From positions 186,001 to 250,000 of the forward strand of contig NZ_JACSDK010000013.1 in the NCBI RefSeq assembly GCF_014925385.1: a stretch of DNA of 64,000 nt. The letters are read 5' to 3'. The notes below the pieces were generated by a model. It did not search any database. It had not been told where the DNA came from and saw nothing but the letters and a program-made list of their open reading frames with translations. Of this stretch, positions 8,875-17,619 are shown piece by piece. The position numbers and the translations under genes were made by a program. Position 1 is the stretch's first letter. Each line of letters starts with the position of its first letter. This DNA comes from Pelagibius marinus. GTDB taxonomy: Bacteria; Pseudomonadota; Alphaproteobacteria; Kiloniellales; Kiloniellaceae.

Positions 8875-10941
8875 ATGGCCGACGAGACTTTGCCGCCGCA
8901 GGACCCTGTCCAGACCTACGAGGAGATCCAGGAGCATCGCGACCGCGACAGGCAGCCGCTTGCCGTTGCGTTGGACCGCGGTGTGAAGGCCATAGGCAGT
9001 GCGGTCATGTGGGTCAACGTCCTGCTGATCGCGGCCATCGTCGCGCAGGTCGCCCTGCGGTACTTCCTGAACCAGAACTACCCGAAGCTCGACGAAATCC
9101 AGTGGCATTTCTACGGGCTGGTCACGATGGTGGGCATCTCCTATGCGCTGGTCAACGACAGCCATGTGCGGGTGGACCTGCTGCATATGCTGCTCAGCCG
9201 CCGCGCGCAGCGGATCGTCGAGGTGATCGGGATCCTGGCACTGCTCGCCCCGTTCATCTACCTGATGGTCGATCAGGGATACGACTATTTCGCCGAAAGC
9301 CTGCGGGTCAACGAACGCTCCGACAGTCCCACAGGTCTGCCGGCCCGCTGGATACTGAAAGGCGTCATTCCGGCCAGCTTCGTCCTGCTGGCCATTGCGG
9401 CCTCTGCCCGGTTGATCCACGACATCCATGCGCTCATCGCCAACCCCGAACAGGAGCGGGAAGGCAAAGGGCTCATGCCGGTGCTGCTGGCGGCTGCCGG
9501 TTTCGCCTGTGTCGCCGTCCTCCTGGCCCTGCTGGTCGAGACGACGGAGGAAAAGCTGGTCATCGCGATGTTCCTGACCTTCATCGCGACCCTGTTCACC
9601 GGCTTCCCGGTGGCCTGGGCGCTGGCCGGCACCGGCATCGCCTTTTGCGGCCTGGCCTACCTCTACGACAACGGTCTCATGAACTGGACCGGCCTGGAAG
9701 AGACACTGACCGGGCTCGACTATCTGACCTTGGGTGCGGTGGTGAACCGGATCTATGCCACCATGTCGAATGCCGTTCTGGTGGCGCTGCCCATGTTCAT
9801 CTTCATGGGTCTGATGCTGGACGAATCCGGTGTGGCCGAACGGTTGATGTCCTCGATGCAGCGTCTCTTCGGTACCGTGCGCGGGGGGCTCGCCATCACC
9901 GTGACCGTGATCGGGATCATTCTCGCCGCCTCAACGGGGATCATCGGCGCCTCGGTGGTGCTGCTGGGCGTCCTGTCGTTGCCGTCGATGATGAAACAGA
10001 ACTATGCCCCCAGCCTGGCGGCCGGCGTGGTCTCGGCCTCCGGCACCCTGGGCATCCTGATCCCGCCGTCGATCATGCTGGTCATCATGGCCGACCAGAT
10101 GGCCCTGTCGGTGGGCGATCTGTTCATGGCCGCCGTGTTCCCCGGGGTGATCATCGGCATGCTCTACATGCTGTTCATCTTTATCATCGCGCTGGTCAAG
10201 CGCGACGCGGCGCCGACGCCCGAGGGCGCCAGCGCTCCCGACTGGGCCGCCGTCCGCGACGTGCTGATCGCCGTGCTGCCGACGCTGGGGCTGATCCTCG
10301 CTGTTCTGGGCTCGATCTTCGCGGGCCTGACGACCCCCACCGAGGCTTCGGGCGTGGGCGCCTTCGGGGCGACGATGCTGGCACTGTTCTACAGGCGGCT
10401 GACTCTCGCCAAGCTGGTGAAGGTACTGAAGGCGACCTTCAACACGACCGCCTATATCTTCGCGATCTTCCTCGGCGCGACGGTCTTTTCCTATGTCTTG
10501 CGCGAACTGGGCGGCGATGAACTGATCGAAGAGATGATCCTCGGCACCAGCCTGGGCGCGACCGGGACGATCATGATGATCCTGTTCATCGTATTCCTCC
10601 TGGGCTTCGTGCTGGACTGGATCGAGATCACGCTGATCGTCCTGCCGCTCATGCGACCCATTGTCGACGGGTTGGGAGTCGCCGTGCCCGGCTTCGGCAC
10701 GCTGGACGAACCAACGCTGATCTGGTTCGTTATCCTCGTCGCGGTTACCCTGCAGACGTCCTTCCTGACACCGCCGGTCGGATTTGCGCTATTCTACCTC
10801 AAGGGCGTCTGCCCACCGGAGATCAGGCTGGCGGACATTTATCGCGGCATCGTTCCCTTTGTCCTTCTGCAGCTTCTGGGCCTTGCGCTGGTCTTTCTCT
10901 GGCCGGCGCTGGCAACCTGGTTGCCATCGGTCGCTTACTAG
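8875..10941 (+). CDS. TRAP transporter fused DctQ-DctM membrane protein
   Basis: 688-residue membrane protein joining the 4-TM DctQ subunit (about residues 35-190, with the typical RVDLLHMLLSRR helix) to the 12-TM DctM subunit (about 230-685). Conserved DctM segments are FTGFPVAWALAGTGI, GVVSASGTLGILIPPS and DWIEITLIVLPLM. The start ATG at 8875 is preceded by AAGGAGGA at the right distance; an upstream GTG at 8848 is less likely. It imports the ligand captured by the preceding binding protein using an ion gradient. Fused QM proteins are common in alphaproteobacterial TRAP systems. Confidence 0.92.
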   Translation: MADETLPPQDPVQTYEEIQEHRDRDRQPLAVALDRGVKAIGSAVMWVNVLLIAAIVAQVALRYFLNQNYPKLDEIQWHFYGLVTMVGISYALVNDSHVRVDLLHMLLSRRAQRIVEVIGILALLAPFIYLMVDQGYDYFAESLRVNERSDSPTGLPARWILKGVIPASFVLLAIAASARLIHDIHALIANPEQEREGKGLMPVLLAAAGFACVAVLLALLVETTEEKLVIAMFLTFIATLFTGFPVAWALAGTGIAFCGLAYLYDNGLMNWTGLEETLTGLDYLTLGAVVNRIYATMSNAVLVALPMFIFMGLMLDESGVAERLMSSMQRLFGTVRGGLAITVTVIGIILAASTGIIGASVVLLGVLSLPSMMKQNYAPSLAAGVVSASGTLGILIPPSIMLVIMADQMALSVGDLFMAAVFPGVIIGMLYMLFIFIIALVKRDAAPTPEGASAPDWAAVRDVLIAVLPTLGLILAVLGSIFAGLTTPTEASGVGAFGATMLALFYRRLTLAKLVKVLKATFNTTAYIFAIFLGATVFSYVLRELGGDELIEEMILGTSLGATGTIMMILFIVFLLGFVLDWIEITLIVLPLMRPIVDGLGVAVPGFGTLDEPTLIWFVILVAVTLQTSFLTPPVGFALFYLKGVCPPEIRLADIYRGIVPFVLLQLLGLALVFLWPALATWLPSVAY

Positions 10942-10953
10942 GGAGGCTTGGTC

Positions 10954-12099
10954 ATGCGCTTGAAGCAGTGTCACAACTACCATGACTTTCGCGAGCTGGC
11001 GCGCAAGCGACTGCCGGGGCCGATCTTCAACTACATCGACGGCGGCGCCGACGACGAGGTCACGCAACGCGAGAACACCCGCGCCTTCGAACGCTGTGAC
11101 CTGCTGCCTTCGGTGCTGAAAGGCGTTTCCGAGGTGGACATGTCGGTGACCGTCATGGGCCAGAAACTGGACATGCCGATCTACTGCTCGCCGACGGCGC
11201 TGCAGCGGCTGTTCCACCATCGCGGTGAGCGCGCCGTGGCGGCCGCGGCGGAGAAATACGGGACCCTGTTCGGTGTCTCGTCGCTCGGCACGGTCAGCCT
11301 GGAGGAGCTGCGGCAGAAGCACAAGAATCCGCAGGTCTATCAGTTCTATTTCCATCGCGACCGTGGGCTCAACCGGGCGATGATGCAGCGCGCCAAGGAG
11401 GCCGGAGTCGAGGTCATGATGCTGACAGTGGATTCGATCACCGGCGGCAACCGCGAGCGCGATCTGCGGACCGGTTTCTCGATCCCCTTCCGTCTGACGC
11501 TGGGCGGCATGATCCAGTTCGCGATCAAGCCGATGTGGGGGATCAACTACGTCACCCACGAACGCTTCCGCCTGCCGCAGCTCGAGGAGTTCGTCGATAT
11601 GAGCGGGGGTGCAAGTTCGATCGGCGGCTACTTCACCGAGATGCTCGACCCTGCGATGAACTGGGACGACGTCGCCGAAATGGTGGCCGAGTGGGGCGGC
11701 CAGTTCTGCCTCAAGGGCATCATGACGGTCGAGGACGCGAAGCGGGCGGCCGAGATCGGCTGCACCGGCATCGTGCTTTCCAACCACGGCGGCCGGCAGC
11801 TCGACGGATCGCGCGCGCCTTTCGACCAGCTGAAGGAGGTGGTGGATGGCGTGGGCGACAAGGTCGATGTGATCATGGACAGCGGCATTCAACGCGGCAC
11901 CCACGTTCTGAAGGCGCTTTCGCTGGGGGCAAAGGCCGTGGGTGGAGGCCGGTTTTACCTCTATCCGCTGGCGGCGGCCGGACAGGCGGGCGTGGAACGC
12001 GCGCTGGGCCTGATGCGGGCGGAGATCGAACGCGGCATGAAACTCATGGGCGTGACTTCCGTGGATCAGCTGGGACCGGCAAATCTCCGCTTCCGCTAA
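10954..12099 (+). CDS. lldD: FMN-dependent L-lactate dehydrogenase / alpha-hydroxy-acid oxidase
   Basis: 381-residue member of the FMN-dependent 2-hydroxy-acid dehydrogenase family, oxidising L-lactate (or a close homologue) to the 2-oxo acid with electrons to the quinone pool. The signature SNHGGRQLDGS contains the catalytic His at residue 278; the N-terminal FNYIDGGADDE and the phosphate-binding GAKAVGGGRF region are present. ATG 10954 has GGGAGG 7 bp upstream; the TTG at 10948 lies closer to that site. It is 12 bp downstream of the TRAP gene in one operon. A gluconate or mandelate-type substrate cannot be excluded. Confidence 0.85.
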   Translation: MRLKQCHNYHDFRELARKRLPGPIFNYIDGGADDEVTQRENTRAFERCDLLPSVLKGVSEVDMSVTVMGQKLDMPIYCSPTALQRLFHHRGERAVAAAAEKYGTLFGVSSLGTVSLEELRQKHKNPQVYQFYFHRDRGLNRAMMQRAKEAGVEVMMLTVDSITGGNRERDLRTGFSIPFRLTLGGMIQFAIKPMWGINYVTHERFRLPQLEEFVDMSGGASSIGGYFTEMLDPAMNWDDVAEMVAEWGGQFCLKGIMTVEDAKRAAEIGCTGIVLSNHGGRQLDGSRAPFDQLKEVVDGVGDKVDVIMDSGIQRGTHVLKALSLGAKAVGGGRFYLYPLAAAGQAGVERALGLMRAEIERGMKLMGVTSVDQLGPANLRFR

Positions 12100-12155
12100 G
12101 GGGCAACGACGGCGCCCATTCGCTGGAACGGGGAAAGCGGTGGGGTCGCGTCTGT

Positions 12156-12172
12156 CCCGGCCGCAAGCCGGG
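12156..12172 (+). terminator. hairpin after the lactate dehydrogenase gene
   Basis: CCCGGC (12156-12161) and GCCGGG (12167-12172) form a stem 57 bp after the lldD stop, followed by GGTATGGCC rather than a T-run. It separates the lactate operon from the dusA fragment and is probably a weak or factor-assisted terminator. Confidence 0.4.
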
Positions 12173-12211
12173 GGTATGGCCCCAGGCGGCCCGGCAGTGT
12201 AGATAGAGGGC

Positions 12212-12289
12212 ATGACCGGCCTTTCCCGCAAGCTCTCCGTCGCGCCGATGATGGACTTGCGGGGTATGCGCTACATTTCAGCCACTTAG
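12212..12289 (+). pseudogene. dusA: 5' fragment of dusA (tRNA-dihydrouridine synthase A), cut by island integration
   Basis: An ATG preceded by AGAGGG opens a 25-codon frame reading MTGLSRKLSVAPMMD and then unrelated residues to a TAG. SRKLSVAPMMDWTD is the conserved N-terminus of DusA, so the native start is present and the body is missing after MMD. The stretch lies downstream of the host-like lactate operon. dusA is an established integration hotspot for prophages and islands, which explains the cut. The frame is too short to make a working protein. Confidence 0.8.
12230..12257 (+). repeat. left attachment-site core in dusA (28-bp direct repeat, copy 1)
   Basis: 28 bp starting AAGCTCTCCGTCGCGCC and ending GATGGACT are identical to 62772-62799. 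The repeat lies inside the DusA N-terminal coding sequence (KLSVAPMMD). Copy 1 follows the native dusA start and marks the left boundary of a 50.5 kb island. Confidence 0.75.
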
Positions 12290-12296
12290 ACCATGC

Positions 12297-12327
12297 CGTG
12301 TGCACGGCGTGTGCAGCGACTTGTGCA
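12297..12327 (+). repeat. putative integrase arm-type repeats, left end of island
   Basis: CGTGTGCA occurs at 12297-12304 and 12308-12315, with CTTGTGCA at 12320-12327, so the spacing is 11 and 12 bp. They lie 40 bp inside the core repeat, and the same octamer recurs near the opposite end of the island (62512-62634). The layout matches arm-binding sites of tyrosine recombinases; the function is inferred. The 345-bp interval 12100-12445 otherwise holds only the terminator, the dusA fragment and these repeats. Confidence 0.45.
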
Positions 12328-12445
12328 ATGACAGCGGCTCGGCTGACGACACCGAGATGGTCGGAGTGCGACGTCGGGCGACCGTAAGGCGGGTTGGGAG
12401 GTCGCGAGGGCGCCGGTTCGCGCGCAGGCGAACGAGCGGACAGTT

Positions 12446-13771
12446 CTATTTGGCTGCGGCCTGCGGTAATGCCAGACTCGGCAACCTTGTGCGCAGGCCG
12501 GCGCTGACCGACTCGTGGATGTATTCGGGGAAGCCAGGCGGCAACGCCGCTTCCATTTGGGTGATGGCGTCGTCCGTCTGTGCCCGAACTTCTTCGATGG
12601 CCTCGCGGACGATGGCTTTGGGCAGGCCGGCACGCTCTGCGGTCTGGATGAAGTGGCGGCTGTGGATCTGGTCGATGCGGTAGCGGTTGTTGTCGCCGAC
12701 CGACATCGCAAGCTTCATCTGTTTGCGCTCGATCTGGCCGGCATCAAGGCTCGGCTGTGCGCTGAGGATGTCGTAGAGCGGTGTTAGAGAATAGCTACCG
12801 CCGGGGCGAAGAAAGATACTGAAGTTCTTGGCGTGGCCGTCCGTAGCTCCAATCAGCCAGAAGAGGATTTGTGTTTTCAGAACCAGCTTCTGATCTTCCG
12901 CCGGCGTGTCGCTGCCCTTGAGCAGGTTCAAGATGTCGACTATGCCGGGTCCCTCGTCGCTTTGATACTTGCGTGAAGGCGGGATGGAAAGCGCCTGACA
13001 GCAGTCTTCCTGCGGCACCCGCAGGAGGCGGCCGTCTCGGGTCCAGCGGCGGTCGAATCGTTCGATGACCAGCGCCGTCGTCTCGCCGAACGTTTGGATC
13101 TCGGCCTTGTTGACCGGAAGCTCGAACGCTTCGAAAAGCTTCAGACAGTAGTATTCGTTCTCGACACTGTTGGAGAGGTCGATCCCATTCGGCAGTTGGC
13201 CAATCTGAGTCTTGAAAAGATGCGTTGTCGGCGTCGTGCCGCGCGGCTTGAGCCACTGTCCCTCATAGCGGAGCAGCGCTGTCTTTTCCTGGGCGCCGGC
13301 GACCGAGATACGGAAGTCGTCGTCCCGGTCCAGACCGAGCGGCGCCTGGGCCAGATTGCGTAGCACCTTCTCGATGGCGACCTCATCGACGGGCTCGCCT
13401 TCAATCTCGGTGCTGTCGATTCCTTCGCCTGTTCCATCAGCGACGAACTGCAGAGCGCCCACGCAGTCGCGGCCGATCGCGGCAAGGAGGCTATACGCGT
13501 CAGTACCGCGGGAGCCGACTTTTTCGGCGACGCGTCGACGCAGGGGCTCGGAGTCCGGGAGCAGGTTCTCGAACACGGCCGCGACCGGCTCGCCCCGATA
13601 GGGATCTTCCCTCAGCGGCAGGGAGAGGGAGACCGGAATTGCCTGCTCCCAGTTCAGCCAGCTGGCGTTATAGCGAAAATCGATCGCGCCGCTCGGCTCC
13701 TTTGCCAGTTGACCGACGAGGCGGTTGTTCAGATAGAGGAGCAGCGGAGTGTGCTGGCGGCGGCGGGCCAT
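12446..13771 (-). CDS. hipA: HipA-type serine/threonine kinase toxin
   Basis: 441-residue HipA-family kinase. The N-terminal HipA_N region (about 1-110) has GAIDFRYNASWL and FENLLPDSE. The kinase core follows with the ATP-loop ISVAGAQEKTALL and the catalytic loop GATDGHAKNFSI, so the active-site residues are kept. E. coli HipA phosphorylates glutamyl-tRNA synthetase and causes growth arrest; the target here is unknown. The start overlaps the hipB stop by one base (TGATG on the minus strand), giving translational coupling. It is the first gene inside the left island boundary, fitting an island-maintenance role (inference). Confidence 0.93.
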   Translation of the reverse strand: MARRRQHTPLLLYLNNRLVGQLAKEPSGAIDFRYNASWLNWEQAIPVSLSLPLREDPYRGEPVAAVFENLLPDSEPLRRRVAEKVGSRGTDAYSLLAAIGRDCVGALQFVADGTGEGIDSTEIEGEPVDEVAIEKVLRNLAQAPLGLDRDDDFRISVAGAQEKTALLRYEGQWLKPRGTTPTTHLFKTQIGQLPNGIDLSNSVENEYYCLKLFEAFELPVNKAEIQTFGETTALVIERFDRRWTRDGRLLRVPQEDCCQALSIPPSRKYQSDEGPGIVDILNLLKGSDTPAEDQKLVLKTQILFWLIGATDGHAKNFSIFLRPGGSYSLTPLYDILSAQPSLDAGQIERKQMKLAMSVGDNNRYRIDQIHSRHFIQTAERAGLPKAIVREAIEEVRAQTDDAITQMEAALPPGFPEYIHESVSAGLRTRLPSLALPQAAAK

Positions 13772-14022
13772 CAGAACAGCGTCTCGATATCCGAGGGTTG
13801 GCCCTTCGATCGAGCGGCAAGCCGGAATTCAAGGTCCAACGCTGCCAGGACCGTGAGAATGGTATCCAGCCTGGTCGCTGGATTGCCTGTCTCGATGAGG
13901 GAAATCGTCTCTTGGCGCAGGCCGGTTTTTTCGCCGAGCTGCGTCTGGCTCCAGCCGCGCCGCTTGCGGGCGCGGCGCACCAGGTTGCCGATTTGTCGTG
14001 GTGTGCGGGCAAGCTCTGTCAT
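13771..14022 (-). CDS. hipB: HipB-type XRE antitoxin
   Basis: 83-residue antitoxin and autorepressor. The XRE HTH occupies about residues 8-65 (IGNLVRRARKRRGWSQTQLGEKTGLRQETISLIE), followed by a short tail that would contact HipA. ATG 14022 gives a normal HipB length; an upstream in-frame ATG (14085) would add a non-conserved stretch lying in the operator. No Shine-Dalgarno precedes 14022, and the best promoter places the transcript start at the ATG, so the mRNA may be leaderless. The gene is expected to bind the palindromes at 14044-14131 and repress hipBA. Confidence 0.9.
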   Translation of the reverse strand: MTELARTPRQIGNLVRRARKRRGWSQTQLGEKTGLRQETISLIETGNPATRLDTILTVLAALDLEFRLAARSKGQPSDIETLF

Positions 14023-14029
14023 GGAGCGG

Positions 14030-14131
14030 GTTATGACCCAGATCCGATAAATTGTCAATATCGGAATTGACGCATAAACAGACAATATGCGCTAGAGTCA
14101 ATAAATCTGGATTATCGGAATTAACGCATAA
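14030..14131 (-). promoter_or_regulatory. hipBA promoter and operator repeats
   Basis: On the minus strand, TTGACA (14058-14053) is separated by 17 bp from CATAAC (14035-14030), a good sigma70 match. CCGATA-N9-TATCGG (14044-14064) is an inverted repeat over the -35. An 18-bp near-identical direct repeat, ATCGGAATT(G/A)ACGCATAA, lies at 14060-14077 and 14114-14131, each with dyad symmetry of the TTAT-ATAA type seen in HipB operators. The rest of the upstream gap to 14260 is featureless. Confidence 0.6.
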
Positions 14132-14260
14132 TCCGTGCGCCGGAGACGCGGCTGCGACCGTAAACGAACAGGGCCGAGGCTCAAATTCGGCTGGTAGGCA
14201 GCGGTTGGTCCGCTTTCGGCCAACAAGCGGGCCACTCCTGCTCAAGTCCCGATTTCCGTG

Positions 14261-14403
14261 TTTGACCCGGTGCGGAAGTAGCGCCACACTCCATCGCAAA
14301 CGCTGCACCATTGCTTCGCACCGGCGCACTTGGCGATCTGGCCACTGCCGGCTTCAGCGTTGTCTTGTTTCCTGAGCAAAGGCCCCGATGTCCGTCGCAG
14401 ATA
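14261..14403. repeat. 143-bp dispersed repeat, copy 1
   Basis: This stretch, beginning TTTGACCCGGTGCGGAAGTA, is repeated at 31441-31583 in the same orientation with only three mismatches (14289, 14331, 14378). It lies in non-coding DNA and has no credible gene; GC-rich dyads are not obvious. It may be part of an unrecognised mobile or REP-like element. Confidence 0.8.
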
Positions 14404-14552
14404 CCGACTGCCAGCACCGCAAACGATGTCGCCTAGTGTGGTCGATCTGCCCTCCGAAGCCCAAGAACTCCGGCCAGATTGTCGCTTACGGCCAGGCCAC
14501 AGCAGTCTGAACTAACGAGTGGTATCAAACCCGGGGGCAAGTAACTATTGAC

Positions 14553-14574
14553 TTTGTCCGAACAATAGGACAAA
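14553..14574. promoter_or_regulatory. putative GntR operator upstream of the fumarase-like gene
   Basis: TTTGTCC-N8-GGACAAA is a perfect inverted repeat overlapping a TTGACT -35-like hexamer (14548-14553). Near-identical 22-bp copies lie at 17620-17641 and 27310-27331. The core GT-N4-AC fits the general HutC/FarR site shape, and a HutC-type regulator is encoded at 26487-27230. Confidence 0.6.
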
Positions 14575-14604
14575 ACGAGGTTGCGAATTCAACGGGTGCT
14601 TACG

Positions 14605-16017
14605 ATGGAAGTTCGGACCGAAACGGACGCATACGGCGAGATTGAGATTCCAGCCGGCTCCTACTGGGGGCCGCAGACTGAACGGTCGCGCGCATTGTTT
14701 GCTATCGGGGACGAGTATCTGCCGGTTGATGTAATTCATTGCTTTGGTGCCCAGAAAGCAGCAGCAGCGCGCGCCAACTGCGTGCTTGGCAAATTACCGG
14801 AGCATATCGCGACGGCGATAATCTCGGCTTCCGAAGAGGTGAGGGATGGGCGGTTCGACGACCAGTTTCCATTACCGATCTGGCAGACCGGTTCAGGTAC
14901 CCAGACGAATATGAACGCCAATGAGGTGATCGCCAATCGCGCGAACGAGTATCTCGGCCAGCCAATCGGGAAGCGCGCGCCTGTTCATCCAAACGATCAC
15001 GTCAACCTCGGACAGTCTTCCAACGATACCTTCCCAACAATCATGCATCTTTGCGCTCTCCGCGCTGTCTTCGGTATGCTCGCGCCAGCGACAAAGAGGC
15101 TCGTTTCAGCCCTCTCCACACGGTCGACGGAGTTTCGCGACCATATCAAGCTCGGCATGACACATCTCCAGGATGCGCTGCCGATCACACTTGGGAACGA
15201 GTTTCAGACATGGGAACTTCAGATCAAAGCGGCTTGGGACGCGATTGAGTTTCACGCCCTAAGCCTCCGCGAATTGCCGCAAGGGGGGACGGCCAGCGGA
15301 AGCGGCGTGAATGGATCGCCGCAGTTCGCTCAGATCGTTTGCGAAGACCTTTCCAGCTTTGCCGGAGTGCCGCTTTGTCCCAGCGCGGTTCCGTCGCAGC
15401 AAATGGCGGCACACGATGCGTTTGCAGGGTTGTGCGGCGCCCTGAACATGCTGGCCACCGCGATTCTGAAGACATGCAACGACATTCGGTTGCTGACCTC
15501 CAGTCTCGCTGGGCCTCCGTCGATCCTCCTGCCCGATGAGGGCTTGTCGTCCTCCGCCATGCCTTCAAAGCGGAATGCGACAGTATGCGAGGCTGTCATT
15601 CAGGCCTGTTTCCGGGTGATTGGTAACTCTGCGGCGGTTGTCGCGGCAAGTGGGGCCGGAACTTTGCAGCTCAATACATGCAAGCCGCTCATTCTGAACG
15701 AGACGATCAATTCCATTCGGCTTTTGGCTGATGCGCAATGTGTCCTCGCGACGGGGTGCATTGAAGGGCTGCAAGCCGATCGCGACCGACTCAGGCTGTC
15801 GCTCGAGACGTCCCCCGTTCTTGGAACTGTTTTGGCGCCGGTGCTCGGATACGACGTGGCGGCGAGGCTTATCCGTGATGCGACGGTGTCCGGCAGGCCT
15901 ATCCGAGAGGTGGTGGAGCAAAGCGGCCTGATGGACGCGGCCGCTTTCGACGAACACCTGGGCAAGGTGCTCGACCCGGACCGGCTCAATGGAAAGGCTT
16001 CCGCTCTAAGCGTCTGA
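14605..16017 (+). CDS. fumarase/aspartase-superfamily lyase (class II fumarase-like)
   Basis: 470-residue homotetrameric-type lyase of the fumarase/aspartase superfamily, which adds or removes water or an amine at a C-C bond alpha to a carboxylate. Conserved regions are YWGPQTERS, QTGSGTQTNMNANEV, VNLGQSSNDTFPT (catalytic-base neighbourhood THLQDALP) and the mobile signature loop. The loop reads SSAMPSKRN (about residues 316-324) instead of the usual GSSxMPxKxN, an unusual variant. The start ATG 14605 is chosen over an upstream TTG because fumarases begin about there. It is followed 50 bp later by an aldehyde dehydrogenase. It could be a housekeeping-type fumarase or a lyase for a related dicarboxylate; operon context favours a dedicated catabolic role. 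Confidence 0.82.
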   Translation: MEVRTETDAYGEIEIPAGSYWGPQTERSRALFAIGDEYLPVDVIHCFGAQKAAAARANCVLGKLPEHIATAIISASEEVRDGRFDDQFPLPIWQTGSGTQTNMNANEVIANRANEYLGQPIGKRAPVHPNDHVNLGQSSNDTFPTIMHLCALRAVFGMLAPATKRLVSALSTRSTEFRDHIKLGMTHLQDALPITLGNEFQTWELQIKAAWDAIEFHALSLRELPQGGTASGSGVNGSPQFAQIVCEDLSSFAGVPLCPSAVPSQQMAAHDAFAGLCGALNMLATAILKTCNDIRLLTSSLAGPPSILLPDEGLSSSAMPSKRNATVCEAVIQACFRVIGNSAAVVAASGAGTLQLNTCKPLILNETINSIRLLADAQCVLATGCIEGLQADRDRLRLSLETSPVLGTVLAPVLGYDVAARLIRDATVSGRPIREVVEQSGLMDAAAFDEHLGKVLDPDRLNGKASALSV

Positions 16018-16067
16018 TGCCGGCCGGTGAACGGCTGGTGAATTGCAGGACAAGGGAACGTACTACG

Positions 16068-17492
16068 ATGCAGGACTATAAGCTGCTGATCGACGGGGAA
16101 GAGCGAGTTGGTGGGGCCGGACATTGGCAAGATGTCCTGAATCCCGCGACTGGTGAGGCGATTGGGCGCGTCACCCATGCGACGACCGATGATCTGGACG
16201 ATGCAATGAATACAGCCTTGCGCGGCTTGACGGAGTGGCGCTCGGTCACCCCGTGGCAGCGAGGGGCGATCCTCAAGAAGTCAGCTGATATTCTTCGTTC
16301 GCGCAAGGAAGACCTCGGTCTTGCCATGACGCATGAGCAGGGCAAGCCCTTGCGGGAGGCAATTGCAGAAGTGGACCGCTCCGCCGACTTCATGGAATGG
16401 GGCGGTGAGCAGGCGCGTCGGATAACCGCGGACGGCCTGATCGGTCGCGATATAGGGAACCGCATCGTGATCGAACGGCATCCGATTGGTGTCGTTGCCG
16501 CATTCACACCCTGGAACTTTCCCATGGCCCTCGCTGCGAAGAAGTTCGCTGGTGCCTTGGGTGCCGGTTGTTCGATCATCTGCAAGCCCGCGGAGGAGAC
16601 GCCGGCCTCCGTTCTCGGATTGGTTCAGGCACTCCTTGAAGCCGGCGTCACTCCCGCCACTGTCGGTGTCGTCTTCGGCGTCCCGTCGGAAGTCTCGTCC
16701 TATATGATACCGTCGCCTCAGATTTCGAAGATCACCTTCACGGGCTCCATTCCCGTCGGGAAGCTCCTCGCCGCGGAAGCCGGAAAAGTCATGAAGCCGG
16801 TGACCATGGAACTCGGCGGACACGCGCCGGTGATCGTCTGCAAGGACACGGATCCGGAGGCTTTGGCCGACTATCTCGTCCCGAAAAAATTCTTCAACGC
16901 AGGACAGATTTGCATTTGCCCGACGCGCTTCTTTGTCGAAGACGAGGTTCACGATCGCTTCCTCGACCGGTTCGTCGCCAGGGCCAAGGAAATTCGCGTG
17001 GGCGACGGCGCGCTCGCGGAGACCCAAATGGGCCCGCTTGCCAGCGAGAAGCGGCTCCAGGCGATATCCGGACTCGTTGAGGATGCCCGCGCCAGGGGCG
17101 CCGACATTCTGACCGGTGGGCACCGTGTCGGGAACAGCGGGAACTTCTACGCGCCGACGGTTCTGGCAAACGTTCCGAACGACGCCAAGATCCTGAACGA
17201 GGAACCCTTTGGGCCGCTTGCGCCCGTCATCCGCTTCGATGACGAGGACGAGATGCTGCGCCAGGCAAACGGGCTCGAATACGGTCTGTCCGGTTATCTC
17301 TTCACGAATGACGCTTCCCGACAGCGCCGGCTGTCCGACGCGCTCCAGGTCGGAACCGTCGGCATCAACGATATTCCCACGCATATCCCGGAGGTGCCGC
17401 TCGGCGGCTGGAAGGAGAGCGGATATGGTACGGAGGGGGGGCAGTCGATCCTCGAGCCGTATCAGAAGACGAAGTTTGTGAGCCAGCGCTAA
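16068..17492 (+). CDS. NAD(P)-dependent aldehyde dehydrogenase (succinate-semialdehyde dehydrogenase-like)
   Basis: 474-residue ALDH. The catalytic Cys is C282 in GQICIC and the general-base Glu lies in TMELGGHAP; the cofactor loop FTGSIPVG and the PWNFP strand are intact. Overall similarity is to the GabD (semialdehyde dehydrogenase) branch. The ATG at 16068 is taken because the upstream extension has no conserved residues. It follows the fumarase-like gene at 50 bp and a hairpin terminator follows, so these two form a bicistron under the 14553 operator. The substrate is unknown; a C4 semialdehyde is plausible given the neighbouring lyase. Confidence 0.88.
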   Translation: MQDYKLLIDGEERVGGAGHWQDVLNPATGEAIGRVTHATTDDLDDAMNTALRGLTEWRSVTPWQRGAILKKSADILRSRKEDLGLAMTHEQGKPLREAIAEVDRSADFMEWGGEQARRITADGLIGRDIGNRIVIERHPIGVVAAFTPWNFPMALAAKKFAGALGAGCSIICKPAEETPASVLGLVQALLEAGVTPATVGVVFGVPSEVSSYMIPSPQISKITFTGSIPVGKLLAAEAGKVMKPVTMELGGHAPVIVCKDTDPEALADYLVPKKFFNAGQICICPTRFFVEDEVHDRFLDRFVARAKEIRVGDGALAETQMGPLASEKRLQAISGLVEDARARGADILTGGHRVGNSGNFYAPTVLANVPNDAKILNEEPFGPLAPVIRFDDEDEMLRQANGLEYGLSGYLFTNDASRQRRLSDALQVGTVGINDIPTHIPEVPLGGWKESGYGTEGGQSILEPYQKTKFVSQR

Positions 17493-17508
17493 GGGGGACG
17501 TTACTGGA

Positions 17509-17534
17509 GGGGAAGGAGTCAGGCAGCCTTCCCC
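17509..17534 (+). terminator. hairpin after the aldehyde dehydrogenase gene
   Basis: GGGGAAGG (17509-17516) pairs with CCTTCCCC (17527-17534) around a 10-nt loop, 16 bp after the stop. It separates the lyase/dehydrogenase pair from the ABC-transporter operon, which has its own operator at 17620. Confidence 0.6.
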
Positions 17535-17619
17535 TTAGGTCGCCGCCCTATCTCCCCAATCTGGTCTGACAAGCCGTGAAACACGGAACTAGCCAAAAAG
17601 GGAGTCGGTCAAATTTGAA

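Noticed and set aside
12291-12327. Possible CRISPR-like short repeats near the dusA fragment
   Set aside because: Only three octamers with 3-4 bp between them, no spacers; better explained as integrase arm sites.
14181-14417. Small minus-strand frame in the 143-bp repeat, shared with the start of a frame at 31525
   Set aside because: Similar frames are by-products of the repeat; no ribosome site or conserved continuation, so treated as non-coding repeat.
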